Origin: Saccharopolyspora gloriosae | GTDB taxonomy: Bacteria; Actinomycetota; Actinomycetes; Mycobacteriales; Pseudonocardiaceae | Assembly: GCF_014203325.1 (NCBI RefSeq) | Contig: NZ_JACHIV010000001.1 | Location: forward strand, 5,271,501 to 5,335,500 | Length of the DNA stretch: 64,000 bases | Direction: 5' to 3' | In this document: piece by piece, positions 7,997 through 16,832 of the stretch | Layout: the number at the start of each line of letters is the position of its first letter | How positions within the stretch are numbered: position 1 is the first letter of the stretch | Program-made: the position numbers and the translations under genes | Notes under the pieces: model-generated | The model's database searches: none | What the model saw: only the letters and a program-made list of their open reading frames with translations | Told to the model about the DNA's origin: nothing

Positions 7997-10900
7997 TCAG
8001 CGGGCGGCCTTGTCCAGGGCTCGGTGGATTCGCTTGGCGGAGACCGCGTGCGGGGTGCCCAGGGGCTGCGCGAACAGCGAGACGCGGAACTCCTCGATCA
8101 TCCAGCCGACCTTGAGCAGGTCCTCGCCGGGCGCGCGGCCCTCGGGGACGGCGTCGAGCTGCGCCCGGTAGCGGTCCCGCACCTCGTCGATCTGCGCGAG
8201 CCACTGCCGGTCCCGCTGCGGGTGGTGCTGCACCTTCTCCAGCCGGTGCTCGACGGCGCGCAGGTACCGCTCCACGTCCGGCAACCGGTCCCAGCCGGTT
8301 CCGGCGACGAAACCGGGGTGCAGCAGGCCCGCCAGCTGGTCCTGGACGTCGGCCAGCGACTCCCGCGGCATGGTGCGCTCCCGGTCGGCCAGCGCCGACC
8401 GGGCCTGCTGGGCGGCGGTGAGCACCTTCTCGACCTTGGCGGCGGTGTCGGCGGTGACGGGGCCGAGCCCGGCCCGCACCTTCGCCTCCAGCGCGGCGAA
8501 CCCAGCCTGGCTCCACACCGGTCCGCCGGCGTCGGCGACGAGCTTGTCGACCGCGCACGTCACGCAGTCCTCCAGCAGCCGCGCGACGTCGCCGTGCGGG
8601 CCGGTGCCGAGCACGACGCGGGTGCGCGCGTTCATGCCGCGCTGCAAGGACTTCACGGGTGACGGCAGGTTCAGCAGCAGCAGCCGCCGGGTGCCGTCCC
8701 ACAGCGCGCGGCGCTGCTCGGCCTCGGTGTCGAACATCCGGACCGCGACCGAATCGCCCTCGTCGACCAGCGACGGGTAGGCCTTCACGGCGTTGCCGTC
8801 GCGTTCCTTCTCGAAGGTGCGCGGCAGTTCGCCGAAGCTCCATTCGCTGAGCCCGACGCGTTCCACGGTGTCGGCGGCGGCGGAGATCTCGGCGCGCAAC
8901 TTCGGGCGCAGCCGCTGCTTGAGCTCGTCGAGGTCCTTGGATTCGGCGAGCTTCTTGCCGTCGCCGTCGATCACGCGGAACGACATCGTCAGGTGCTCGG
9001 GCAGCGCGTCCACGTCGAACGAGTCCGGCGGGACGACGACGCCCGTCATGGCGCGCAGCTGTTCGCTCAGCGCGCCCACGAGGTCGCCGCGCATCGCGGG
9101 CATCCGGGACAGCGCCGCGCGCGCGTGGTCGGGCACCGGGACGAAGTTGCGCCGCAACGTCTTCGGCAGCGACTTCAGCAGCGCGATGACGCGTTCTTCG
9201 CGCAGGCCGGGGATCTGCCAGTCGAACCCGGCGGGTTCGATCTGGTTGAGCACCGCCAGCGGGATGTGCGCGGTGACGCCGTCGGCGTCGGAACCCGGCT
9301 CGAACTGGTAGGTCAGCTCCAGCCGGTGGCCGCCCTGCTGCCAGGTGTCCGGGTAGTCGTGGTCGGTGACCCGCGCCGACTCCTGGTTGATGAGCATGGA
9401 CTTCTCGAAGTTGAGCAGCTCCGGCTGCTCGCGGCGGGTCTTCTTCCACCAGGTGTCGAAGTGCCTGCCGGAGACGACTTCGGCGCCGACGCGCTGGTCG
9501 TAGAACTCGAACAGCGTCTCGTCGTCGACGAGGATGTCGCGGCGGCGGGCGCGCTCCTCCAAGTCCTCCACTTCGGCCAGCAGCGCGCGGTTGTCGTGGA
9601 AGAAGCGGTGGTTCGTGTCCCAGTCGCCTTCGACGAGGGCGTGCCGGATGAACAGCTCCCGGCACAGCTCCGGTTCGACCCGGCCGTAGTTGACCTTGCG
9701 CCCGGCGACCAGCGGCACGCCGTAGAGGGTGACCTTCTCGCTGGCCATCACCGCGGCGCGGTTCTTCTCCCAGTGCGGTTCGCTGTAGCTGCGCTTGACC
9801 AGGTGCCCCGCGAGGTCCTCGACCCATTCGGGTTCGATGCGAGCGTTGACCCGCGCCCACAGCCGGGAGGTCTCCACCAGTTCGGCGGACATCACGAACC
9901 GCGGCGGTTTCTTGAACAGCGCCGAACCGGGGAAGATCGCGAACTTGGCGCTGCGCGCGCCGAGGTATTCGGAGGCACCGCGCTGGCGAGGCCCGGCCTT
10001 CTCGGTCTTCTTGTCGGTGTCCTTGAGCCCGATGTGCGAGAGCAGCCCGGCCAGCAGCGACCGGTGCACCCGCTCGGCGTCGGCGGGCCGGTCGTTGATG
10101 GTCATGTCGAGCGACTTCGCCATCTGCCGCAGCTGCGAGTAGAGGTCCTGCCACTCCCGCACCCGCAGGTAGTTGAGGAAGTCCGCCTTGCACTGCTTGC
10201 GGAACTGGTTCGAGGACAGCTCGCCCTTCTGCTCGCGCAGGTGGTTCCACAGGTTCAGCAGCGCCAGGAAGTCCGATTCCTTGTCGCTGAACCGGGCGTG
10301 CTTCTCCCCCGCGGCCTGCTGGTGCTCCGCCGGACGCTCCCGGGGGTCCTGGATGGACAGTCCGGAGGCGATCACGAGGGTCTCGTGCAGGCAGCCGTTG
10401 CGGTCGGCGGCGATCACCATCCGCGCCAGCCGCGGATCGATGGGCAGCTGCGCGAGGGACCGCCCGATCGGGGTGAGCCTGCGGTCGTCGTCCTTGCCGG
10501 ACTCGTCGAGCGCGCCGAGCTCGTGCAGCAGGTTGACGCCGTCGGTGATCTGGCGGCGGTCGGGTGGTTCCAGGAACGGGAACGACGCCACGTCGCCGAG
10601 CCCCAGCGACGTCATCTGCAGGATCACCGAGGCGAGGTTGGTGCGCAGGATCTCCGGGTCGGTGAACTCGGGCCGCGACTCGAAGTCCAGCTCCGAGTAC
10701 AGCCGGATGCAGATGCCCTCCGACACCCGGCCGCAGCGGCCCTTGCGCTGGTTCGCCGACGCCTGCGAGACCGGTTCGATCGGCAGCCGCTGCACCTTCG
10801 TGCGGAAGCTGTAGCGGGAGATGCGCGCCGTGCCGGGGTCGATGACGTACTTAATGCCGGGCACCGTCAGCGAGGTCTCGGCGACGTTCGTGGCCAGCAC

Positions 10901-11950
10901 GATGCGCCTGCCGGTGTGCGGCTGGAACGCGCGGTGCTGCTCGGCCGCCGACAACCGCGCGTAGAGCGGCAGCACCTCGGTGTTGCGCAGCTTCAGCTGG
11001 TTCAGCGCGTCCGCGGTGTCCCGGATCTCCCGCTCACCGCTGAGGAACACCAGGACGTCGCCGGTGCCCTCGGCGCCGAGTTCGTCGACGGCGTCGCAGA
11101 TGGCCTGCGTCTGATCGCGCTCGTTGACGGGCAGGTCCGGGTCCGGCGACTCCTCGACCAGCGGCCGGTAGCGCACCTCGACGGGATAGGTGCGTCCGGA
11201 GACCTCCACGATCGGGGCGTCGTCGAAGTGCCGGGAGAACCGGTCCGGGTCGATCGTCGCCGACGTGATGATCACTTTGAGGTCGGGGCGGCGCGGCAGC
11301 AGCTGCTTGAGGTAGCCGAGCAGGAAGTCGACGTTGAGGCTGCGCTCGTGCGCCTCGTCGATGATCAGCGTGTCGTAGCGGCGCAGCAGCCGGTCGCGCT
11401 GGATCTCGGCGAGCAGGATGCCGTCGGTCATCAGCTTCACCAGCGTCGACTCACCGGCCCGCTCGGTGAACCGCACCTGGTAGCCGACGGCTTCGCCGAG
11501 CTCGGTGCCGAGCTCCTCGGCGACGCGTTCCGCGACGGTGCGGGCGGCGAGCCTGCGCGGCTGGGTGTGCCCGATGACGCCCTGCACGCCGCGGCCCAGC
11601 TCCAGGCACATCTTGGGGATCTGGGTGGTCTTGCCGGAGCCCGTCTCGCCCGCGACGATCACGACCTGGTTGTCCCGGATCGCCGCCAGCAGGTCCTCGC
11701 GGCGCGCGCTGACCGGCAGCTGCTCGGGGTAGCCGATGACCGGGACGGCGGCGCGGCGCTGCTCGACGCGCAGCTCGGCGGCGGCGACGTCGGCGGCGAT
11801 CTCGCCGGTGGCGGACTCCAGCTTCGCGGCGTCCTTGATCTTGCGGGCGCCCTCGATGCGGCGGCGGAGCCTGCGCTGGTCGTTGAACATCAGCTCGGGC
11901 AGGCGGCCGCGCAGGTCGGCCAGCGGGGAGCTCACAGGTGACGTACCCAT
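7997..11950 (-). CDS. hrpA: ATP-dependent RNA helicase HrpA (DEAH/RHA)
   Basis: Very large DEAH-box RNA helicase (about 1317 residues, family norm about 1300), implicated elsewhere in mRNA processing and rescue of stalled ribosomes. Order of domains: RecA1 with Walker A GETGSGKTTQ near residue 100 and DEAHERSLNVDF; SATIDPDRF; RecA2 with the ATNVAETSLTVPGI and QRKGRCGRV motifs; then HA2/OB and the HrpA-specific DUF3418 C-terminal region. ATG 11950 (MGTSPVSSPLADL) is preferred to the in-frame start at 11980; neither has a clear Shine-Dalgarno. Monocistronic. Confidence 0.95.
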   Translation of the reverse strand: MGTSPVSSPLADLRGRLPELMFNDQRRLRRRIEGARKIKDAAKLESATGEIAADVAAAELRVEQRRAAVPVIGYPEQLPVSARREDLLAAIRDNQVVIVAGETGSGKTTQIPKMCLELGRGVQGVIGHTQPRRLAARTVAERVAEELGTELGEAVGYQVRFTERAGESTLVKLMTDGILLAEIQRDRLLRRYDTLIIDEAHERSLNVDFLLGYLKQLLPRRPDLKVIITSATIDPDRFSRHFDDAPIVEVSGRTYPVEVRYRPLVEESPDPDLPVNERDQTQAICDAVDELGAEGTGDVLVFLSGEREIRDTADALNQLKLRNTEVLPLYARLSAAEQHRAFQPHTGRRIVLATNVAETSLTVPGIKYVIDPGTARISRYSFRTKVQRLPIEPVSQASANQRKGRCGRVSEGICIRLYSELDFESRPEFTDPEILRTNLASVILQMTSLGLGDVASFPFLEPPDRRQITDGVNLLHELGALDESGKDDDRRLTPIGRSLAQLPIDPRLARMVIAADRNGCLHETLVIASGLSIQDPRERPAEHQQAAGEKHARFSDKESDFLALLNLWNHLREQKGELSSNQFRKQCKADFLNYLRVREWQDLYSQLRQMAKSLDMTINDRPADAERVHRSLLAGLLSHIGLKDTDKKTEKAGPRQRGASEYLGARSAKFAIFPGSALFKKPPRFVMSAELVETSRLWARVNARIEPEWVEDLAGHLVKRSYSEPHWEKNRAAVMASEKVTLYGVPLVAGRKVNYGRVEPELCRELFIRHALVEGDWDTNHRFFHDNRALLAEVEDLEERARRRDILVDDETLFEFYDQRVGAEVVSGRHFDTWWKKTRREQPELLNFEKSMLINQESARVTDHDYPDTWQQGGHRLELTYQFEPGSDADGVTAHIPLAVLNQIEPAGFDWQIPGLREERVIALLKSLPKTLRRNFVPVPDHARAALSRMPAMRGDLVGALSEQLRAMTGVVVPPDSFDVDALPEHLTMSFRVIDGDGKKLAESKDLDELKQRLRPKLRAEISAAADTVERVGLSEWSFGELPRTFEKERDGNAVKAYPSLVDEGDSVAVRMFDTEAEQRRALWDGTRRLLLLNLPSPVKSLQRGMNARTRVVLGTGPHGDVARLLEDCVTCAVDKLVADAGGPVWSQAGFAALEAKVRAGLGPVTADTAAKVEKVLTAAQQARSALADRERTMPRESLADVQDQLAGLLHPGFVAGTGWDRLPDVERYLRAVEHRLEKVQHHPQRDRQWLAQIDEVRDRYRAQLDAVPEGRAPGEDLLKVGWMIEEFRVSLFAQPLGTPHAVSAKRIHRALDKAAR

Positions 11951-12365
11951 ACTTCGTTCCAGGATAGAGAACCGCGCCACGAGGACGCCGCTGATTTTCG
12001 GCCGACGGGCGTGCTGCTCGCCGGCCGCGGGCGGGTGCGCGGCAGGCCTGGTGACCGGTCACCAGGTGCCCGGCACCTCAACACCGGTGGGCACCCGCGC
12101 ATTCCGGTCGCACCGCGAACCGGAGCGCGGCGCGACCGCACGAGCAGGAAGCCTACAAACCACCCGCGCCCACGCCCCGCCGGACCTGCGCGGCAGCGGA
12201 CGTCGCCCGACCGCGCGGGACGGCCCGCGCGGTCGGGCAGCGGCACCTCACGGCCAGGTCGCGAACTCCGTCGTTCCAGGTGAGCAGCGTTCTCCGCCGC
12301 GCCTCGGCGACCGGTTCGAGCAGCACGACCACCGGGCGGTCGACCGCCCCTGGGGGGACGAACGC
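11951..12365. other. Gene-free gap with an 18-bp palindrome
   Basis: 415 bases between the hrpA start and the phosphatase stop. A perfect palindrome CTGGTGACCGGTCACCAG (12048-12065) is followed directly by GGTGC-CCG-GCACC (12065-12077), about 100 nt upstream of hrpA. This could be an operator for hrpA. No credible gene is seen; open frames here have no recognisable protein. Confidence 0.4.
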
Positions 12366-13130
12366 TCAGCCGTAGAGGAACGGGGTGTCGACGCTGCGCT
12401 CCGGCGCCTCCGGGTGGGAGCGGCTGAGCATCCGGCCCCGCAGCGCCGCGAGGTCCTGGCCCGCCAAGCCCGCGGCGCGCAGGTGCGCGGCCAGGTCGCG
12501 GGAGGTGATCGACCGGACCACCTCCACGGTGCTGGTGCCGTGCGCGGTGATCAGCCGCTCGATCTCCGGCGCATCGTCGGCCCGGCCCCGAGCGGTGCGG
12601 AACGCGGCCAGCGGCTCGTGGCTCAGGGCGTGATCGGCGGCGATGACCTCGGCTGACGCGCCCAGCAGGCCCAGCAGCACGAGCACGATCAGCCCGGCGC
12701 GGTCGCGACCGCTGCCGCAATGCACCAGCACACCGCCCGGTCCGGCCGTGGCGACGGCCCCGACGACCTCGGCGATCCGCTGCGGGAACCGCTCCACGAA
12801 CGCCGGGTAGTACAGCGGCGTGCACGTCAGCGGGCCGCCCCAGCGCTCCCAGAACTCGGTGTCAGCGGGATCGTCCAGCGGCAGCCGCAGCGTGGTGAGC
12901 CCGGCCGGGCGCTGCGCCTGATCGGGGCCGTCCTCACCGCCGTCGGTGAGGTCCACGACGGTGCGCACGCCGTGGGCCCACAACCCCGCCCAGCCGTCGG
13001 CGCTCAAGAACACCGGATTCCCGGAGCGCACCACCGCGCCCCAGCGCACCCGCCCACCGGTTACCGGCAGCCCGCCGAGGTCCCGGCCGTTGAGCAGTCC
13101 GTCCCACGTCAGTTCGCGACATCCAGCCAT
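12366..13130 (-). CDS. Tyrosine-protein phosphatase (PtpB-like, DSP fold)
   Basis: Cysteine-dependent phosphatase. The P-loop HCGSGRDRAGL matches HCXXGXXR, with the nucleophilic Cys and the phosphate-binding Arg. The N-terminal RDLGGLPVTGGRVRWGAVVRS block is typical of the Y_phosphatase3/PtpB family, and VRTVVDLTD follows. Length 254 residues. ATG 13130 (MAGCRELTWDGLLNGRDLGG) fits the family start. Mycobacterial PtpB acts on phosphotyrosine and phosphoinositides; the substrate here is unknown. It stands alone between hrpA and the metallopeptidase gene. Confidence 0.88.
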   Translation of the reverse strand: MAGCRELTWDGLLNGRDLGGLPVTGGRVRWGAVVRSGNPVFLSADGWAGLWAHGVRTVVDLTDGGEDGPDQAQRPAGLTTLRLPLDDPADTEFWERWGGPLTCTPLYYPAFVERFPQRIAEVVGAVATAGPGGVLVHCGSGRDRAGLIVLVLLGLLGASAEVIAADHALSHEPLAAFRTARGRADDAPEIERLITAHGTSTVEVVRSITSRDLAAHLRAAGLAGQDLAALRGRMLSRSHPEAPERSVDTPFLYG

Positions 13131-13233
13131 GCCCGGAAGACGCGCGACCCCCTCCGCCGTTGTTCCCCGAACGACGGAATCGGCCACTCGGAGCACGGCG
13201 CCCGATCCGCGCCGCGCCGGTCGGAAAAGCCGC

Positions 13234-14706
13234 TCAGACCCCGTACTTCGTGCTGCACGGGCCGAAACCGTCCTGGAAACCGGTCCGGAACGCGTCGAGG
13301 CGGGCGAAACCGGCGGGCACCTGGTCGCCGTTGACGTCGGCGGCGATGAGGCTGTCGTCGCCGAGCAGCGCGGCCACGCCCTCGTCGATGTCGCCGGGCG
13401 CCATCCGCAGCTCACCGACCGGATTGCGCTGTCCGATGGGGTCCTCGACGAGCAGCCCGCTCCAGGAACCGACCATGCAGGCGGTGCGCAGCCCGGCGTT
13501 CGCCCCCTCCAACGGCAGACCGGCGGCCTGCTGCACCGACAGCGCGTAGCGGGACGCGATCTGCGCGTACGCGGCGAAATCCCCGTAGCCGGAGTCCGGC
13601 GCGTCCTTCGCTGGCGGGTTCGCGATCTTCTGCAGGTCGTCCAGGCTCAACGAGATCGTGTTGGTCGCCGGGCAGAAAGCGGCGGGCGCGGTGCCGCGAA
13701 CCCCGTCGCAGGCGCGGGGTTCGGTGACGAGCTCCGGCGGCAGCGCGCCGGTGTCCCGGAAGACCTCCTGCAGGCTGTCCTGCACGGCCCGCAGGTTCTT
13801 CTCGTCCACCGGCAGGTCCGTCTCCTGCGCCTTCTTCCAGAACTGGAACTGGGTGGTGCGCTGCTTGACGTCGTCGGCGTCCATCGCCGCGCAGCGCTTC
13901 GGACCGTCGCTGAACCCGTACTGGAACGCGGTCACGCGGTCGAACGCGCTGCCGTGCGCGTCAGCGCCCTTGAAGTCGGTGTCGCCGGGGGTGTCGCGGA
14001 TGTAGTTGAGCACGCCCATCACCTTGTTCAGGCCGTCCCCGGTGGAGACCTGGAAGTGCTCGGCGTCGCCCTCGGCCACGTGCCGGAAGAACGCGCCGGT
14101 GAAGCAGTCCGCCTGCTGCTCCAGCACCAGCGTCGGATCGTTCTCGCGCGTGGTGCCCGCGCGGTGCTCCACGGCGTGGCCCATCTCGTGCGCGAGGACG
14201 GTGACCACGGCGATCGGCCCGAAGCTGTTGTCCAGCCGCGGCAGCAGATCGGCGCGGTCCCAGGCGATCAGGTTCTCCTTGCCGCAGTAGAACGCGTTGG
14301 ACAACCCCTGGGTCCGCTCGCCGCACAGGTCGCCGCCGAGCGCGGTCGAATCGTAGGAGACGAGCCGCTTCACGTCGTCGAACCGCTTGCCGTCGAAGGA
14401 CTCGGGGAACTCGTCCTTCCAGAAGTCCTGGATGTCGGCGACGGCGTTGCGCGCCAGCACGTCCATCTCGCCGCCGTCGGTGCCCTCGACGGGCAGGTCC
14501 GCGTCGGCGACCCCGGTGCGCGGACCGGTGGGGCCGTTGTCCACGGGCAACCCGGCCACGTCGTCGGTGGCGGGTCCGCCCGCCACCGAAGGCGTGCCGC
14601 TGATCACCCGCGAACACCCGCCGACCAACACGATGCACGTGAGCAGCGCGAAGATCACGCCGAAGACCCGTTCGCCGCGCCGACCGCCTGCCGAAACCGG
14701 TGCCAC
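13234..14706 (-). CDS. Secreted neutral zinc metallopeptidase lipoprotein
   Basis: Predicted exported lipoprotein: a basic stretch, hydrophobic VFGVIFALLTCIVLVGGC ending in a lipobox, then a Zn_peptidase (PF04228/YpfJ-like) domain. The zinc motif is HEMGH within LAHEMGHAVEHRAG, and the third ligand is probably in LEQQADCFTGAFF. Cys-rich features such as NAFYCGKENLIAWDRADLLP are typical. GTG 14706 is chosen because GGGA lies just upstream and the lipobox then falls near residue 30; the frame is open further upstream. About 490 residues. It is paralogous to the product of 19611-20894. The substrate is unknown. Confidence 0.85.
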   Translation of the reverse strand: MAPVSAGGRRGERVFGVIFALLTCIVLVGGCSRVISGTPSVAGGPATDDVAGLPVDNGPTGPRTGVADADLPVEGTDGGEMDVLARNAVADIQDFWKDEFPESFDGKRFDDVKRLVSYDSTALGGDLCGERTQGLSNAFYCGKENLIAWDRADLLPRLDNSFGPIAVVTVLAHEMGHAVEHRAGTTRENDPTLVLEQQADCFTGAFFRHVAEGDAEHFQVSTGDGLNKVMGVLNYIRDTPGDTDFKGADAHGSAFDRVTAFQYGFSDGPKRCAAMDADDVKQRTTQFQFWKKAQETDLPVDEKNLRAVQDSLQEVFRDTGALPPELVTEPRACDGVRGTAPAAFCPATNTISLSLDDLQKIANPPAKDAPDSGYGDFAAYAQIASRYALSVQQAAGLPLEGANAGLRTACMVGSWSGLLVEDPIGQRNPVGELRMAPGDIDEGVAALLGDDSLIAADVNGDQVPAGFARLDAFRTGFQDGFGPCSTKYGV

Positions 14707-14977
14707 AGAGTTCCCGTCCTGTTCCCAAGTCCGATGACCGGGCGGCGGAGCCGGTCCCCCGAGCTCGCTCCGCCGACCGCTGCGGCTCAGCCTATCGGGT
14801 AGCTCACCCCGCATTCCGCGCGTCGCCCGCAGGCCGCGAGGGCCGCGCTGACCAGGTCGTTCCGCCCGCGATCGGCGGACGGGCGCCGAGCTCGCCGCCC
14901 CTCCGGTCGTGGTCGGGCCCGCCTGGAAAGCGCAAAGCGCCGAGGCGACGCCGAGCGGTCCCGTAAGTTCCTCGCCC

Positions 14978-16129
14978 ATGGGGACTGTGCGCCAATGGCT
15001 GCGGCCGTGGGTCGTGGCGGCGATCGGGGGCCTGGTGGCCGTCGGGATCGTCGAAGGGATCGCGGACGGCGGCCGGTTTCCGCTCGCGGCGCTGGGGGCG
15101 CTCGCCGGGGTGATCGTGCTGCCGATGATCACCCAGCTGGGGTTGCTGACCGGGGCGGCCGTGTTCGGGCTGCGGATCCGGCACATCGTGATCGGCTCGC
15201 TGCGCGGCATCGCGTCCTGGCGGGTCGGCCGGACCACGATCACCCTCCGGATGCTGCCGCTGGAACTGGCCTCCGAGATCGGACCGTGGCGCAGCCCGGT
15301 GATCCTGCGCTGCTGGCTGGCGGGGCTCGTGTCCGCGCTGGCCGGCGTCGCGGCGGTCGCGGTGAGCTGGTCGCTCGCCGACGGCCCGTTCGGGCGCGGC
15401 GTGCTGGTCGCCGTCACACCGCTGATGCTCTACAAGCTGTGGCCGCGCCGCGCCCCGCTGGCCACGTCGACCGGCTGGCTGCTGTTCGGCCTGCCCCGGA
15501 TGCCGGAACCGCGCCGCACCGAGTTCCGCGCGGGCCCGCTCGCCGCCTGCGCGCACGAAGCGCTGCTCGCCGGTGACGTGACGAGGGCCCAAGCCGCGAC
15601 GGACCGGCTCACCGCCGCGCACCCCGGCCTCAACACCACCATCAACTGCCAGGTCACCATGCTCGAAGCGCACGGCGAATACGCCCAAGCCGTGCTGAAG
15701 CTCGTCGGGCACATCGCCGCCGCCGACATCGACCAGCGCGAGATGTCCTACACCTTGGCCGGGCTGGCCGGACTCGGTTTCTCCGCCGCCGAAGCAGGTC
15801 AACTGCCCGCGGCCGAGGTGCTGCCGATCGCGAAGAAGGCGCTCGACGACGCGATCGGCCTCGGCTACCCCGCCTACCAGCTCAGCGGCACCAAAGCCCT
15901 GCTGGCGCTGCTGGAGGACGACCCGGACGAGGCCGCCCGGCTCGCCGCGATCGGCGCCGACCACAACACCTCACCGCTGTCGAAGGCCGACGACTACGCC
16001 ACCCTCGCCCGCGCCCACATGGCCCGCCACGACAACGCGGCGGCGCGAGAAGCACTGGCGAAGGCCGACGAACTCGCAGCCTGGTGGCCACGCGTCCGCG
16101 GCACCCGAGAACGCCTCTCCGTGGCTTGA
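14978..16129 (+). CDS. Membrane protein with C-terminal helical (TPR-like) region
   Basis: About 383 residues, not assigned to a named family with certainty. N-terminal half: hydrophobic segments WVVAAIGGLVAVGIVEGI, LAALGALAGVIVLPMI and LAGLVSALAGVAAVAVSWSLA. Between them FGLRIRHIVIGSLRGIASWRVGRTTITLRMLPL resembles the strand region of M50-type proteases, but no HEXXH is present. C-terminal half: soluble alpha-helical repeats (AHEALLAGDVTRAQAATDRLTAAHPG and later AREALAKADELAAWWPRVRG), suggesting TPR-type protein binding. ATG 14978 directly precedes the first helix. It may be an inactive site-2-protease relative; that is a guess. Confidence 0.6.
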   Translation: MGTVRQWLRPWVVAAIGGLVAVGIVEGIADGGRFPLAALGALAGVIVLPMITQLGLLTGAAVFGLRIRHIVIGSLRGIASWRVGRTTITLRMLPLELASEIGPWRSPVILRCWLAGLVSALAGVAAVAVSWSLADGPFGRGVLVAVTPLMLYKLWPRRAPLATSTGWLLFGLPRMPEPRRTEFRAGPLAACAHEALLAGDVTRAQAATDRLTAAHPGLNTTINCQVTMLEAHGEYAQAVLKLVGHIAAADIDQREMSYTLAGLAGLGFSAAEAGQLPAAEVLPIAKKALDDAIGLGYPAYQLSGTKALLALLEDDPDEAARLAAIGADHNTSPLSKADDYATLARAHMARHDNAAAREALAKADELAAWWPRVRGTRERLSVA

Positions 16130-16295
16130 GCTCTCGGGTTGGCGTGGGGTGTCGGGTTGTGGAGCCGGGTTCGGCTTGGCGTGTGGCGTCGGGTTTGAGA
16201 GCCTTCCCCGGTTTGGGCGTGTGGTTGCTGTGGTGCGGTGGAAGGTCGGCTTTAGGGATTGCTTCCACGGCTCGTTTTGCTTTGGTGTCCGGGTA
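16130..16295 (+). other. Left flank of hairpin element copy 2
   Basis: Non-coding. Bases 16270-16302 (GCTCGTTTTGCTTTGGTG then CGGGTAGCGGAACC) are nearly repeated before copy 3 (24517-24548), so the mobile or duplicated unit extends about 25 nt to the left of the hairpin. Confidence 0.5.
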
Positions 16296-16394
16296 GCGGA
16301 ACCTCAGCTGTCTTCTCGCTGCGGGATCTTTTTCCCGAGTGGCTCCGCCACGAGGGAAAAAGCTGTCCTCGCGAGAAGACAGCTGAGAACCCGC
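16296..16394 (+). repeat. 99-nt covarying hairpin element, copy 2
   Basis: GCGG-AAC outer stem and internal loop, arm CTCAGCTGTCTTCTCGC (16303-16319), 51-nt interior, exact complementary arm (16371-16387), AAC-CCGC. The interior contains CTTTTTCCC ... GTGGC-TCC-GCCAC ... GGGAAAAAG, a second hairpin. Downstream of the TPR-like gene and convergent with glgP. It could act as a terminator, but the variable arms suggest more. Confidence 0.9.
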
Positions 16395-16419
16395 GGGTGG
16401 TCGGCTTTTCGACGTGGGC

Positions 16420-16436
16420 TATTCGCTGCGCGAATA
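16420..16436 (+). repeat. 17-nt mini-hairpin after copy 2
   Basis: TATTCGC-TGC-GCGAATA, 7-bp stem and 3-nt loop, 32 nt after the large hairpin. Identical to the one after copy 4; copy 3 has TATGTGC-TTC-GCACATA, a compensatory variant. Confidence 0.8.
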
Positions 16437-16438
16437 CA

Positions 16439-16800
16439 GGCACGGCCTTCGGCCGCCAGGCAGGCTTGCTCCGCAGCCCAAGGCACGGCTACGCCGCAAA
16501 GGCACGGCCTCCGGCCGCAAAGCAAGCGTGGCTTCGCCCGCCCAAGGCACGGCTACGCCGCAAAGGCACGGCCTTCGGCCGCAAAGCAAGCGTGGCTTCG
16601 CCCGCCCAAGGCACGGCTACGCCGCAAAGGCACGGCCTTCGGCCGCAAAGCAAGCGTGGCTTCGCCCGCCCAAGGCACGGCTACGCCGCAAAGGCACGGC
16701 CTTCGGCCGCAAAGCAAGCGTGGCTTCGCCCGCCCAAGGCACGGCTACGCCGCAAAGGCACGGCCTTCGGCCGCAAAGCAAGCGTGGCTTCGCCCGTCGT
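16439..16800 (+). repeat. Tandem array, 64-bp period, of small hairpins
   Basis: The unit begins GGCACGGCCTTCGGCCGC at 16501, 16565, 16629, 16693 and 16757, exactly 64 bp apart, after a diverged 62-bp unit at 16439. Each unit holds three mini-hairpins with 3-nt loops: GGCC-TTC-GGCC, GGC-TTC-GCC and CGGC-TAC-GCCG. Units are almost identical, implying recent amplification. Because 64 is not a multiple of three and there are no unique spacers, it is neither a coding repeat nor CRISPR. Confidence 0.9.
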
Positions 16801-16832
16801 GCTGCGCGGCTTGATCGCTAGGGGCGGGCGGC

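Noticed and set aside
8993-11941. 982-codon open frame on the plus strand
   Set aside because: Antisense shadow of hrpA. High GC keeps the opposite frames open; the peptide is low-complexity and shows no family motif.
16439-16800. CRISPR array
   Set aside because: Repeat units are contiguous and nearly identical with no unique spacers, and no cas genes are nearby.
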